Of a DNA stretch of 64,000 bases, positions 8,220 to 16,523 are shown one piece after another (position 1 is the first letter of the stretch; each line of letters starts with the position of its first letter). The translations under genes were made by a program, and so were the position numbers. This DNA is from Leptospira inadai serovar Lyme str. 10 (GTDB lineage: Bacteria > Spirochaetota > Leptospiria > Leptospirales > Leptospiraceae): contig NZ_AHMM02000025.1 in the NCBI RefSeq assembly GCF_000243675.2, forward strand, positions 310,001-374,000. The letters run 5' to 3'. The notes beneath the pieces are model-generated. The model saw nothing but the letters and a program-made list of their open reading frames with translations. It did no database searches and was not told the origin of the DNA.

Positions 8220-9771
8220 AATTTACGAGTGGAAGAATCTTGGAGGAGGACCCAGGGAGATTCGGGCCCAGGTCGTCGTGATCGGGACCGGCTGCGGCGG
8301 TGCAACCGTAGCATACGAACTCGCCAAGTTGGGCAAACAAGTGATTCTGCTTGAAGAAGGCGGGTATTATCACACCGGAACGTTTGATAATCACGAATTA
8401 AACATGGCCGGTAAAGTATCCGCCGAAAGAAATATGGCAACGACCGCGGATGGAACCGTTAATATCGTTTACGGAAAGAACGTAGGAGGCGCGTCGGTAC
8501 ACTACTGGGCCGACAGCTACAGAACGCCTACCGACAGATTGAATCTCTGGCATGATAAGTTCGGAGTACTGGGACACGGCCCGCAGGATTTGGAACCTCA
8601 TTGGAAAGAGTTGGACGAGACGCTTAACGTTCATCCGGCAAAAGAAGAATATTTCAATCGGATGAACCAACTAGTTCGGAAAGCTTCGAAAGATTTAGGC
8701 TGGCAAGGCAGTCCCGTCCCGCAAGCTCGAAAAAATTGTCAAAAATCCGGCCATTGCATGCAGGGTTGCGCGTTCGGAGCCAAGCAAAGCCAGTTGATCA
8801 CTCATATTCCGAGAGCGATGGCATTGGGAGTCGATCTTTACTCGGACACGAAAGCGGTTAAATTGGAATTCGAAGGCGAGAAGGTAATCGGTCTGCATGC
8901 GGTCGTTATCGATAGACCCTCGCAAAAAGACTCCGAAATTAAATTGCATTTTAAAACCGATGCGGTGGTCGTCGCGGCCGGCGGCTTCGGAAGCTCGACT
9001 TTCCTATTGCGAAATTCTTTGAAAAAAAAGCTTCCTACACTGGGCGAATTTTTGGCGATCAATCCTTCTCCATTCGTTCATGCATTATATAAAGAACCTA
9101 TAATACAGTGGCGAAATATACCTTCGGCTTACGGGGTGGAGGAGTTCCGCCTAGCCAGATTTTCCGACGGGGAATATAAGGAAGGCGGATACTTAATTAT
9201 GGCCAATCAGCTTCAACCCGGCGCGTTAGGAGCATTGGTGCCCGGTTTCGGCAGGGAACATTTCGAAATTATGAAAGATCTCCCGCATCTAGGCGGAACC
9301 ATAGGATGGATAGACGATTTGGATTCCGAGCTGGGACGAATCGAAGTAAAATCGAGTGGAAAACGGGAAGTACAATACCCCTTTGGAGAAATTACGAAGA
9401 AGATTTTACGCGATTGTATTCGTAAACAGGTGATATTAAATTTTAAGGCAGGTGCTAAAACCGTGATCTTACCGGACCTTAAAAGAACCACATTGGCAAG
9501 TGTCGAAGAGCTATCTAAAATAAATGAGATCCCTCTATCACCCGGCTCGATCGCAATGGCCGCACCTCACCCTGCCGGCGGATGTCGGATGGGATTGGAT
9601 CCTAAAAATTCAGTCGTGGATTGGAAGCACAAAGTTCACGGACTCAAAAATCTATTCGTGAGCGATTCAAGCGTGTTTCCTACCGCTGTTTCGGTCGATC
9701 CTAGTTATACGATTATGGCGTTTTCCAAAATTGCGGCGCGACATATCGATCAGGCGCTGGACTCGATTTGA
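8209..9771 (+). CDS. GMC-family FAD-dependent oxidoreductase
   Basis: This flavoprotein oxidises an alcohol or sugar-type substrate. The Rossmann FAD site VVVIGTGCGGATVAYELA lies near residues 23-40 and the EEGG acidic end of strand 2 follows. The second GMC signature is at NVGGASVHYWAD. The C-terminal domain has HPAGGCRMG and the closing FVSDSSVFPTAVSVDPSYT. A Cys cluster (NCQKSGHCMQGC, about 180-191) is typical of the cholesterol-oxidase/long-chain alcohol oxidase branch. There is no signal peptide; export would depend on the Tat subunit encoded upstream, which this gene overlaps. I prefer ATG 8209, preceded by GGTGGAG, over GTG 8200. Confidence 0.88.
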   Translation: MSGRIYEWKNLGGGPREIRAQVVVIGTGCGGATVAYELAKLGKQVILLEEGGYYHTGTFDNHELNMAGKVSAERNMATTADGTVNIVYGKNVGGASVHYWADSYRTPTDRLNLWHDKFGVLGHGPQDLEPHWKELDETLNVHPAKEEYFNRMNQLVRKASKDLGWQGSPVPQARKNCQKSGHCMQGCAFGAKQSQLITHIPRAMALGVDLYSDTKAVKLEFEGEKVIGLHAVVIDRPSQKDSEIKLHFKTDAVVVAAGGFGSSTFLLRNSLKKKLPTLGEFLAINPSPFVHALYKEPIIQWRNIPSAYGVEEFRLARFSDGEYKEGGYLIMANQLQPGALGALVPGFGREHFEIMKDLPHLGGTIGWIDDLDSELGRIEVKSSGKREVQYPFGEITKKILRDCIRKQVILNFKAGAKTVILPDLKRTTLASVEELSKINEIPLSPGSIAMAAPHPAGGCRMGLDPKNSVVDWKHKVHGLKNLFVSDSSVFPTAVSVDPSYTIMAFSKIAARHIDQALDSI

Positions 9772-9829
9772 TGGAATTTCTACGCTAGCGTTCCTAAACT
9801 TTTACGTCGAATCTCCTTGACCAGGAGCC

Positions 9830-9852
9830 CGTTTACGAAAATATCGTAAACG
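9830..9852. promoter_or_regulatory. Perfect 9-bp inverted repeat just before tRNA-Ser
   Basis: CGTTTACGA, a 5-base AAATA loop and TCGTAAACG form a perfect dyad that ends 11 bases before the tRNA gene. There is no T tract on either strand, so it is not a standard terminator. It may be an operator, or a 3'-end hairpin for the GMC gene. Confidence 0.4.
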
Positions 9853-9863
9853 CAACCTGAACT

Positions 9864-9953
<90 letters not shown>

Positions 9954-9979
9954 AACTTCCCTCCGAATGAATAATTTAT

Positions 9980-10210
9980 ATGGAACCGCTCGGTAAAACG
10001 TTACTTTGGATCGGAGCCATTTGTCTCCTTTTGGGTATTTTTTTCGTATTCGGTTCGAAGATCCCCTTTCTCTCGAATTTCGGTAATCTTCCGGGAGACA
10101 TTCGCATCGAACGGGACAATTTCCAATTTTATTTTCCGATTACCACATCGATATTAGTAAGTATAATACTATCGGCGATTCTATATCTTTGGAATCGAAT
10201 CGCCAGCTAA
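9980..10210 (+). CDS. DUF2905 small membrane protein
   Basis: This 76-residue protein has two transmembrane helices (about residues 8-26 and 52-71) separated by the family signature LPGDIRIERDNFQFYFPI. Such proteins are widespread and uncharacterised. It lies 7 bases upstream of the aminotransferase gene and is probably co-transcribed with it. Confidence 0.88.
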   Translation: MEPLGKTLLWIGAICLLLGIFFVFGSKIPFLSNFGNLPGDIRIERDNFQFYFPITTSILVSIILSAILYLWNRIAS

Positions 10211-10217
10211 GAAAGTA

Positions 10218-11399
10218 ATGCGCCCTGACTTTCGTTCGAAATTTAGCGGCCGGTTCGAATTCGAAAGCGGCGAAAACGATCTTTACTTAAAAGTAAAAGA
10301 ATTACGAGATTCAGGAATAGAAATCGTAGATCTCACGGTTTCAAATCCGACGCAAGTCAAGATCACCTATCCCAACGAAGTGATTTTACACTCATTATCG
10401 CGCTTAGAGTCGCTGACGTACGAGCCGGCACCGAAAGGAATTCTTTCCGCTAGAGAGGCGGTTTCAAAATACTATCAGGAAAGAAATATTCAAGTATCGC
10501 CCGACGATTTTTTCCTAACTTCTTCCTCTTCGGAAGCATATTCGTACATTCTAAAATTATTATGCGACCCGGGAGATGAAGTCCTAATTCCGGCACCGGG
10601 TTATCCGTTATTCGAATTTTTAACTCTGCTGGAAGGAATAAAATTCAGAACCTATACGTTAAATTCGGAAGCGAATTGGGAAATCGATTTCGAAAGTTTA
10701 GAAAGGAATCTTTCATCAAAGACCAAATTAATTTTCCTAGTATCTCCCAATAATCCGACCGGCTCGTTCTTAAACGACTCGGAGTTTTCGCGCCTTGTCG
10801 ATCTTTCCGAATCGAGAGGAATCGGACTCGTATTGGACGAGGTATTCGTAGATTATCTTCATGATGAAGGAAAAACGCCGGGATTCAAAACGAATCGTGT
10901 TCCTTTGTTTACGGTAAACGGGATTTCTAAAATTCTCGGGCTCCCGCAAATGAAACTTTCCTGGATCCATGTAGACGGTCCCGAGAAATGGAAAGTAGAA
11001 TGTATGGAACGGCTGGAAATCATCGCGGATACTTTTTTATCCGTTAATACGCCCATTCAATTTGCCTTACCCGAACTATTAGAATGGAGACGGATGATCC
11101 AAGGACAATTATCCAGGCGTATCCGTAGAAACCTTCAAAGTCTGAACGGATTAATTTCGGATTCGAAGAGATTCCTATTCCGATCGCCGACTGCCGGATG
11201 GTACGCGATATTAAGATCTCATTTATTACGGAATCCGGATGCCTATTGCCTAGGGCTATTAGAATCGGAAAATACTTTGGTCCACTCAGGCTCGATGTTC
11301 GGATTTCCCGATGAGGAATTCGTTTTGGTGATAAGCCTAATCCCCGAAAACGAACTTTTCGAGGAAGGGTTATCTAGAATCTTGCGATTTTCAAATTGA
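10218..11399 (+). CDS. Class I/II PLP-dependent aminotransferase
   Basis: This cytosolic fold-type I aminotransferase has 393 residues. It shows the substrate-binding start VSNPTQ, the phosphate-binding SSSSEAYSY region, SPNNPTG, the cofactor Asp in LVLDEVF, and the Schiff-base Lys in NGISKILGLPQMKLSW (about residue 237). The GLPQMK variant is typical of alanine/aspartate-type aminotransferases. The exact substrate cannot be assigned. It lies in a short plus-strand run with DUF2905. A weak hairpin (GAAGC/GCTTC, 11405-11419) follows the stop in the convergent gap. Confidence 0.87.
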   Translation: MRPDFRSKFSGRFEFESGENDLYLKVKELRDSGIEIVDLTVSNPTQVKITYPNEVILHSLSRLESLTYEPAPKGILSAREAVSKYYQERNIQVSPDDFFLTSSSSEAYSYILKLLCDPGDEVLIPAPGYPLFEFLTLLEGIKFRTYTLNSEANWEIDFESLERNLSSKTKLIFLVSPNNPTGSFLNDSEFSRLVDLSESRGIGLVLDEVFVDYLHDEGKTPGFKTNRVPLFTVNGISKILGLPQMKLSWIHVDGPEKWKVECMERLEIIADTFLSVNTPIQFALPELLEWRRMIQGQLSRRIRRNLQSLNGLISDSKRFLFRSPTAGWYAILRSHLLRNPDAYCLGLLESENTLVHSGSMFGFPDEEFVLVISLIPENELFEEGLSRILRFSN

Positions 11400-11447
11400 T
11401 CAAAGAAGCACAATGCTTCCGTTCTTAAAGTGAGAAATCTCGAAATT

Positions 11448-13061
11448 CTAAATCTTATGCTTATTTGTAAATTCATTCGTAATCGGAAAAGATTCTTTAT
11501 ACTGTTTCGGCGTTAATCCCGTCGCTTTTTTAAACTCAACATTGAACGAAGTTTTGGAACCGAAACCTACCATAAATGCTATATTCAAAATATTCTTTTC
11601 GGAGCCGGATTCCAAAATAAGCTTCGCTTCGTCTATTCGAAGGGAATTAATATAAGCCGCAAAATTCATTCCTAATCTTGAATTTAAGAGCTCGGATAGT
11701 TGATGTTGCGTAAGCCGCAAGCGATCCGCCACTTCCTGTAGTTGTAACTTCTCCGCTAAATACGGTTTTTCCGAATTCATAAGAGAAACAAGAGAGTTTA
11801 ATGATGCGTCGACATCGATGTTTGAAAGTTTAGAACGCTGATATTTAGGTTGATTCGAGGCGTCGCGTAATGTTTCCGAAAGGTTATGCTTTTCTTCCGC
11901 GTTTTCGGAATGCTTTTGAATTATGTTATATAATAAAACGACCAAATCCAACGGAAGAACTATAGGAACCGCATAGACCGTAAAAAAGCTATAGCTCAAT
12001 ACTCCAAAATAATATAAAATACTCATATACCCTAGAATCATATAAATAAACCAGGAGAATAAAAAAAGTTTCAACTTACCATTCCCCGTTTTTTGCAGAT
12101 AAACGCCGGCAAAAAGAATCAAAGGAATCGCGACCCCGTACAAAATCGTGCTCGTTCTAGATATTAAAGGAAGGGCCTCCGAAAAAAAAGTCAAAGGAAT
12201 CGTCCCTACGGATAAAATCAAAAAACCTAATAACGTTTTATCCAACCAAGGCAGTCTTCGTTTCGTTTCCAAAAACTTACGAATAAATTGAAAAAAGAAT
12301 ATTGTCGCGATTTCAAAGAAGAAAAAATTAATCCGCTCCGACCAGCGAAGTCCTTCGGGCCAAAATAATTCGTAGACGTTTCCAAAATTAATATTATAGG
12401 AAAAACCCATGCACAACGCGTAACCGGCGTAAAATAGAAACTCTTTCAGGCCGGTCGTTTTATAATAAACGACCGCTACAAACACCATTAGTAAATAAAA
12501 ACAGGCCGATAGGGCAAATAATCCCGTTTCTATCGCCAGATCGTTTCGCAGACCTACCTCATCCAAGAGTTCTATAGGAAAAGACATCATGGACAATGAC
12601 TTTAGTTTTAAGAAGAATTCTTTTTCCTCGCCCGGGTTTCCCTGAAGACGGAGGGTCGGATAAAGAACGCTTTGCACGGGCCAATTTGTTTTGGAAAAAG
12701 CATCACCAGTAGATTGGACAGGAGATACCCTCTTTGGGATATAAAGCTCCGCTAAATCATGGGCCTTCCATCTTAGCACCAGAAAAAGATCTTCCTTTAA
12801 GGGACTCCTGAATCTCACTTTAAATCGAAATAGATATACTTTATCAGAAAAATTGAAATTCAAAGAAGAGAGACCGAACTTTCTCCAGTTCAGCTCCATA
12901 ATGTTACTTAAGGGAGAAGCCGCATTATCGCTTACTTCCATAAATTCCAATCGAGACGTTATGTTTTCCGAATGAACCGACTGATCCAAAAATATTGCTT
13001 CCTCTGCAAGCAGAGAATTTCCAAAGAAAAAGAGCAAAGATAGCATAACGGACTTTTGCAT
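11448..13061 (-). CDS. Membrane-bound AraC-family regulator (7TM-DISM sensor fused to HTH)
   Basis: After a signal peptide (to about residue 19) comes an extracytoplasmic 7TMR-DISMED2-like beta domain (about 20-165). Then come seven or eight transmembrane helices of the 7TM-DISM type (about 175-390), a short linker, and a C-terminal AraC HTH (about 425-530) with helices around LQLQEVADRLRLTQHQLSELLN and IAFMVGFGSKTSFN. It would bind DNA from the inner membrane in response to a periplasmic ligand, without phosphotransfer. It converges on the aminotransferase gene. Target genes are unknown; the divergent region at 13.07-13.37 kb is a natural candidate. Confidence 0.9.
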   Translation of the reverse strand: MQKSVMLSLLFFFGNSLLAEEAIFLDQSVHSENITSRLEFMEVSDNAASPLSNIMELNWRKFGLSSLNFNFSDKVYLFRFKVRFRSPLKEDLFLVLRWKAHDLAELYIPKRVSPVQSTGDAFSKTNWPVQSVLYPTLRLQGNPGEEKEFFLKLKSLSMMSFPIELLDEVGLRNDLAIETGLFALSACFYLLMVFVAVVYYKTTGLKEFLFYAGYALCMGFSYNINFGNVYELFWPEGLRWSERINFFFFEIATIFFFQFIRKFLETKRRLPWLDKTLLGFLILSVGTIPLTFFSEALPLISRTSTILYGVAIPLILFAGVYLQKTGNGKLKLFLFSWFIYMILGYMSILYYFGVLSYSFFTVYAVPIVLPLDLVVLLYNIIQKHSENAEEKHNLSETLRDASNQPKYQRSKLSNIDVDASLNSLVSLMNSEKPYLAEKLQLQEVADRLRLTQHQLSELLNSRLGMNFAAYINSLRIDEAKLILESGSEKNILNIAFMVGFGSKTSFNVEFKKATGLTPKQYKESFPITNEFTNKHKI

Positions 13062-13161
13062 ATCAGAAGATCTAGTACTTCATCTTCCCGGCTCCGGATC
13101 AAACTAAAATTCGTTCACGTTTATAATCCCGAACGATTATTAAAATCAAATAGTTTATAAT

Positions 13162-13370
13162 TTGAAGCTAATAGTCGCTTTACTACGAAATTCGGAGACC
13201 CGGAATCTTGAGAATTCCTTTCTTCGCTCGAATTTTTGTCGGAAAAAACCTAAAGACCGAACCTCCGTATGCCATTGAGGATGCGGATAAAATTTCGCCT
13301 TGCCTCGAGCGAGAATTAATCCGCTTGCTCGAAACACTTTGAGGCCCGCCTTTTAGGTGGGCCTTTTTTT
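13162..13370 (+). ncRNA. Candidate small RNA ending at an orphan terminator
   Basis: The 446-bp gap 13062-13507 holds no supported protein gene, yet it ends on the plus strand in a strong terminator that no upstream plus-strand gene needs. The nearest such gene stops at 11399, beyond an opposing gene. TATAAT elements occur at 13122-13127 and 13156-13161. Within the interval, TCGCTCGA near 13224 can pair with TCGAGCGA near 13306. I see no tmRNA, RNase P or SRP RNA hallmarks. A 6S-like or regulatory RNA is possible. The 5' end given is a guess based on the second TATAAT. Confidence 0.35.
13342..13370 (+). terminator. Rho-independent terminator
   Basis: The stem AGGCCCGCC (13342-13350) pairs with GGTGGGCCT (13356-13364) with one G-U pair and a TTTTA loop. 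It is followed by an uninterrupted T tract to 13370. Orientation is plus only, because the minus strand has no T tract. Confidence 0.9.
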
Positions 13371-13507
13371 ATTCGAGTATCTCCCGATCATCCGATTCGA
13401 TTCTAAACTCGAACGTCTCGCAAAATTCTTTGTCCGCCTTCCGGAGCTCGGAATACGTCGATGCCTTATCTCTTGGAGAGTTTCGGCGAAATTATCATTT
13501 TGTAAAA

Positions 13508-14494
13508 TTAAATCCAATCCTTAGGCTGTGATAAGCCGATTCGAATAAAATCTCGGAGGAATCCTCTATATCGCGTTAATGTTTCTCGCTTATTTTGTTC
13601 GGCAGGCCGGAAAATACCTTTCTTAGAAAATAGCTTCATGGGCTCTTCTTTGATATCCGACCAAGTTCCCACTTCCAAGGTTAAGGGTAAAAATTTGGCC
13701 CCCCATTCTTTTTTATCGGAGTGCACTTCTTTATAATGATCGTAAAACTTATCCCATAGATCTCCATGAGTCGTGTAGCTTTCACTTTGCGGGCCATAGG
13801 AGAAATGAATATGCCCGCAATTCTCCCGAAGATGAGCGGTTAGTTTCCGATAAATAGGCGTATCCGGACACGGTTCCTTCGTATACGCATAAGGCCACCA
13901 AACATTGTCTACGGTTCCGAAGCCCGAATGCAAATCCAAGACCGGCATGACTGCATCAGGGACTCCGAAAAATTTTTCGTACATTGTTCGAAAAAGAATT
14001 CGAGATTCGGGTTCCAGTCCGTGTCCTCGAAAGTACGGGAGCTTATTGGATAATTTCTGACCACCGAAGAACGGTAGAGGTTTTACCGCATCTATCCCCG
14101 AATTCCTCATCAGATCGACACCGCCGGGATTCGAACGGGATTTTGCCGCTACACCGCCGGGATTTACTATCGGAATAACGATTAAACCTAATTTTCCTTT
14201 TTTAAACTCCGGCAGGTAACCGTTAGATCCGGGATGAATGATATATTCCAAAAAATCCAAAAGAATCTGGATCCCGATCGTCTCTAAACCGTGAACGGCC
14301 GCCGTAATTCCGACCGGGTGTTTCGCTAGTCCTTGTTCGGTACCTAACTCGAGACAATAGATCGGAAATCGAAACCCCTCGGAAGTCCTTCGAGAAAATC
14401 CGACCTGTCTGAGCTTTGCAAGTTTTCCGCCTAGTTTAGCAATTCTTAATAATCGTTTTTCATAGCGATTTAATTTTTTGAGTCCTCTGAGCAA
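13508..14494 (-). CDS. M14-family zinc carboxypeptidase-like hydrolase
   Basis: This 328-residue protein has the M14 metal site: HxxE in VHGLETIG (about residues 68-74), the third ligand in LDLHSGFG, and the catalytic Glu in LTLEVGTW near residue 280. The Arg in DLMRNSG matches the substrate-binding Arg of the fold. There is no signal peptide, so it probably acts in the cytoplasm on a peptide or N-acyl amino acid. It resembles M14-like or succinylglutamate desuccinylase/aspartoacylase-type proteins of unknown substrate. It is separated by 111 bases from the lipoprotein gene upstream. Confidence 0.82.
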   Translation of the reverse strand: MLRGLKKLNRYEKRLLRIAKLGGKLAKLRQVGFSRRTSEGFRFPIYCLELGTEQGLAKHPVGITAAVHGLETIGIQILLDFLEYIIHPGSNGYLPEFKKGKLGLIVIPIVNPGGVAAKSRSNPGGVDLMRNSGIDAVKPLPFFGGQKLSNKLPYFRGHGLEPESRILFRTMYEKFFGVPDAVMPVLDLHSGFGTVDNVWWPYAYTKEPCPDTPIYRKLTAHLRENCGHIHFSYGPQSESYTTHGDLWDKFYDHYKEVHSDKKEWGAKFLPLTLEVGTWSDIKEEPMKLFSKKGIFRPAEQNKRETLTRYRGFLRDFIRIGLSQPKDWI

Positions 14495-14605
14495 AGGTTT
14501 ATCCTCCCGAATTTTCCCGGTCTCTTGAACTTCTTTTCCCGGATTCGAGTCCTCTTTGGACTCGGGACTTCCTTTTCTGTTTGTTGTAGGAATCCCGTAC
14601 CGACT

Positions 14606-15112
14606 TCAATTCAGCTTCTGCGCCGAATACATCCATTCACAGTCTGTAGATAATTGCGACACTCCTTTTTTAAGCGACTGGCAATCCGAATCTACGACTT
14701 TCCGGAGGCAATGAATCGTCCGTATAAAAGCGGTTTCAGGCGAATCGATTTCCAATCTATAAACGGGAGTTTCCTTAAATTTTTGGATACAGATATCCGG
14801 TCGCAACCGTTTTTCTAAAATCGCCTTTTCGTCCATTGTTAAACGATCAATCTCTTCGGAGGCGCAGCTTCTGATTTTCTCGCAATACTTTGCGATCAAG
14901 ACGAGCCCACTCGAATCCGGTTCGTTAGCCTGATCGCCGCTCCAGAGAGCTTCAATCTCCTGGGATACTTTCCTTTTTTCTTTACATTCGAGTAACAGAA
15001 ATGATAGCGTCGCCGTAAGAATGATCGGAATGAGCATCATTCTTGGAATAGTGAAAATCGTCCTATTGAATTTCATGTTCGATACTTTGACGGCCAAGTT
15101 AATGCCCGTCAT
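14606..15112 (-). CDS. Cys-rich putative lipoprotein
   Basis: A hydrophobic N-terminal segment ends in LSFLLLEC, a spirochaete-type lipobox, so it is probably a lipid-anchored exported protein. The mature part is about 125 residues with regularly spaced Cys (YCEKIRSC, DICIQKF, HCLRKVV, DCQSL, DCEWM), which resembles small Leptospira-specific lipoprotein families. The ATG at 15112 has AAGGAAG upstream and overlaps the motB stop as ATGA. The signal would then be unusually long, so an internal ATG (15076 or near 15040) may be used. Function unknown. Confidence 0.68.
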   Translation of the reverse strand: MTGINLAVKVSNMKFNRTIFTIPRMMLIPIILTATLSFLLLECKEKRKVSQEIEALWSGDQANEPDSSGLVLIAKYCEKIRSCASEEIDRLTMDEKAILEKRLRPDICIQKFKETPVYRLEIDSPETAFIRTIHCLRKVVDSDCQSLKKGVSQLSTDCEWMYSAQKLN

Positions 15113-15840
15113 TCTTCCTTATCTCTTTTTCGAATCAAGATCTCGATCCTTTCCTGGGAAGCTTTCATTTCTGGCGAAGCGTTTTCGCTCTTACCGATTT
15201 TTTTGAAACCGTTGAAAGCTTGCACTGAAATCCGATCTTTCGGAATCCCGTATTTCTCGGACAGGACTTCCGCAACTAAAGTCGCCCTATGAGCGTTGTA
15301 TTCCCATATACTACGAAAGCCTTGATTTGCGGTTTGATCGGAATACGGAATTTGAACTCTTAAAATCAAATCCACATCCATACCTTGCGTTACTTCGGCG
15401 ATCTTTTTAAAGGTAAAATCGGTATCCTCATCCGGATGAAACTCATCGCCTTCTCCTAACGCAGGTGTAAAGACTTGGATCCGAATTTCTTCGGTTTCGT
15501 TCATCCCTATCATTAACTTCGTTTTTTCCCGCATTTTTTTTAATGCGTAAGAGATCCTTTCCCAAAATCGATACAACTGAGTTCTAGGCTGCAAAAGCGC
15601 GTCATCTTCCAGGTTCACTGCCGACCCGTCAAAAAAAGATTCCCCTAGACCGAATCCGCTCCGCACAAGGTCGGCGACCTGCTTGAGCTTATTTTGGTCC
15701 ACCTGAGAAATCGAATAAAGAATAATGAATAAACCCAAAAGAAGAGTAATCATATCCGCGTAGGTCAAAAGCCACCGATCGCCGTTTTCTTCCGGCTCTT
15801 CTTTTCTCCTATATCGGGGAAACCTGGTCCTTCGAATCAT
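15109..15840 (-). CDS. MotB-family motor protein (OmpA-like)
   Basis: The N-terminal cytoplasmic Arg/Glu-rich tail is followed by the MotB transmembrane signature WLLTYADMITLLLGLFIIL, with the ion-conducting Asp at D29. A plug region follows. A C-terminal OmpA/MotB peptidoglycan-binding domain has NAHRATLVAEVLSEKYGIPKDRI and ends SQERIEILI. No motA lies beside it; instead it overlaps a gene for a soluble helical protein. It may be an accessory flagellar stator or a stator-like protein for another envelope machine. Confidence 0.87.
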   Translation of the reverse strand: MIRRTRFPRYRRKEEPEENGDRWLLTYADMITLLLGLFIILYSISQVDQNKLKQVADLVRSGFGLGESFFDGSAVNLEDDALLQPRTQLYRFWERISYALKKMREKTKLMIGMNETEEIRIQVFTPALGEGDEFHPDEDTDFTFKKIAEVTQGMDVDLILRVQIPYSDQTANQGFRSIWEYNAHRATLVAEVLSEKYGIPKDRISVQAFNGFKKIGKSENASPEMKASQERIEILIRKRDKEE

Positions 15841-16496
15841 ATCGCGGACTCCCGAGTGGTTTCCGATCCGAAGGCGGAGTTTAAGTATTGAGTCTCTCTC
15901 TCCTCCACTTTTTCGATAAAAGAACTAAATATTTCCGGCGAAACGGGAAGTACCGCGTTATAAGCTTGCTCAACGGAATCGAAAAGTAGGGAAACTCCGA
16001 GCAAGGATGCCATAAATCTAGCGGGACGGATCAAGTATGCGGCGATAGGACGATGCGCCAACTCGTAAAAAGTCCGAAGGTTGTGAAGAACGATCTCGAG
16101 TTGTTTGATTCGTTCTTGCTTATGCCCGAATGCTCGATACAAATCGTCGTATTCCTCCCGATTCAATTTTTTTCCGTCCCATCCTCTGGCCAAAAGTAAT
16201 TTGGCCATTTCCCCATCCAACCGGTCGGTCAAGTTATTCAGTTCGATAAGAGTTTCCAAATTGGAACGAGTCGTCTCTTTCATCATGCCTTTCACTTTTT
16301 GATAAGTGTCTAAGGCGAGATTCATCCATGCTTCTTTTCCTTCTAAATTATAAATCGTTTCGAAAAAATATTCCACCATCGGAATCGTTTCTTCCAAATG
16401 AAAATAATCCGCGTAAAACTTACGAAATCTTTCCACTTGAGAACGCACGATTTCGGTCTTTGCGTGCCTTTGTTTGTTTTCTTCGAAATTCCCCAC
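15837..16496 (-). CDS. Hypothetical helical protein, FFLEELY-motif-like
   Basis: This 219-residue soluble, mostly helical protein has no signal or transmembrane segment. The segment RFRKFYADYF, then YFFETIYNLEG, resembles the region that names FFLEELY-motif proteins. This is a tentative match by eye. It overlaps motB by 4 bases (ATGA), so the two are translationally coupled and the product may assist the MotB-like protein. It takes the position where motA would be expected but has no MotA features. Confidence 0.6.
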   Translation of the reverse strand: MGNFEENKQRHAKTEIVRSQVERFRKFYADYFHLEETIPMVEYFFETIYNLEGKEAWMNLALDTYQKVKGMMKETTRSNLETLIELNNLTDRLDGEMAKLLLARGWDGKKLNREEYDDLYRAFGHKQERIKQLEIVLHNLRTFYELAHRPIAAYLIRPARFMASLLGVSLLFDSVEQAYNAVLPVSPEIFSSFIEKVEERETQYLNSAFGSETTRESAI

Positions 16497-16523
16497 TAGA
16501 CGTTTCTTCCTGTTAGAAATTTC

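Noticed and set aside
13155..13337. 60-codon minus-strand frame inside the gap before the proposed RNA terminator
   Set aside because: It is basic, low in typical coding bias and antisense to the RNA candidate; no start signal or similarity.
13162..13370. Identification of the candidate RNA as tmRNA, RNase P RNA or SRP RNA
   Set aside because: The hallmark segments of these RNAs are absent; only an unspecified small RNA is supportable.
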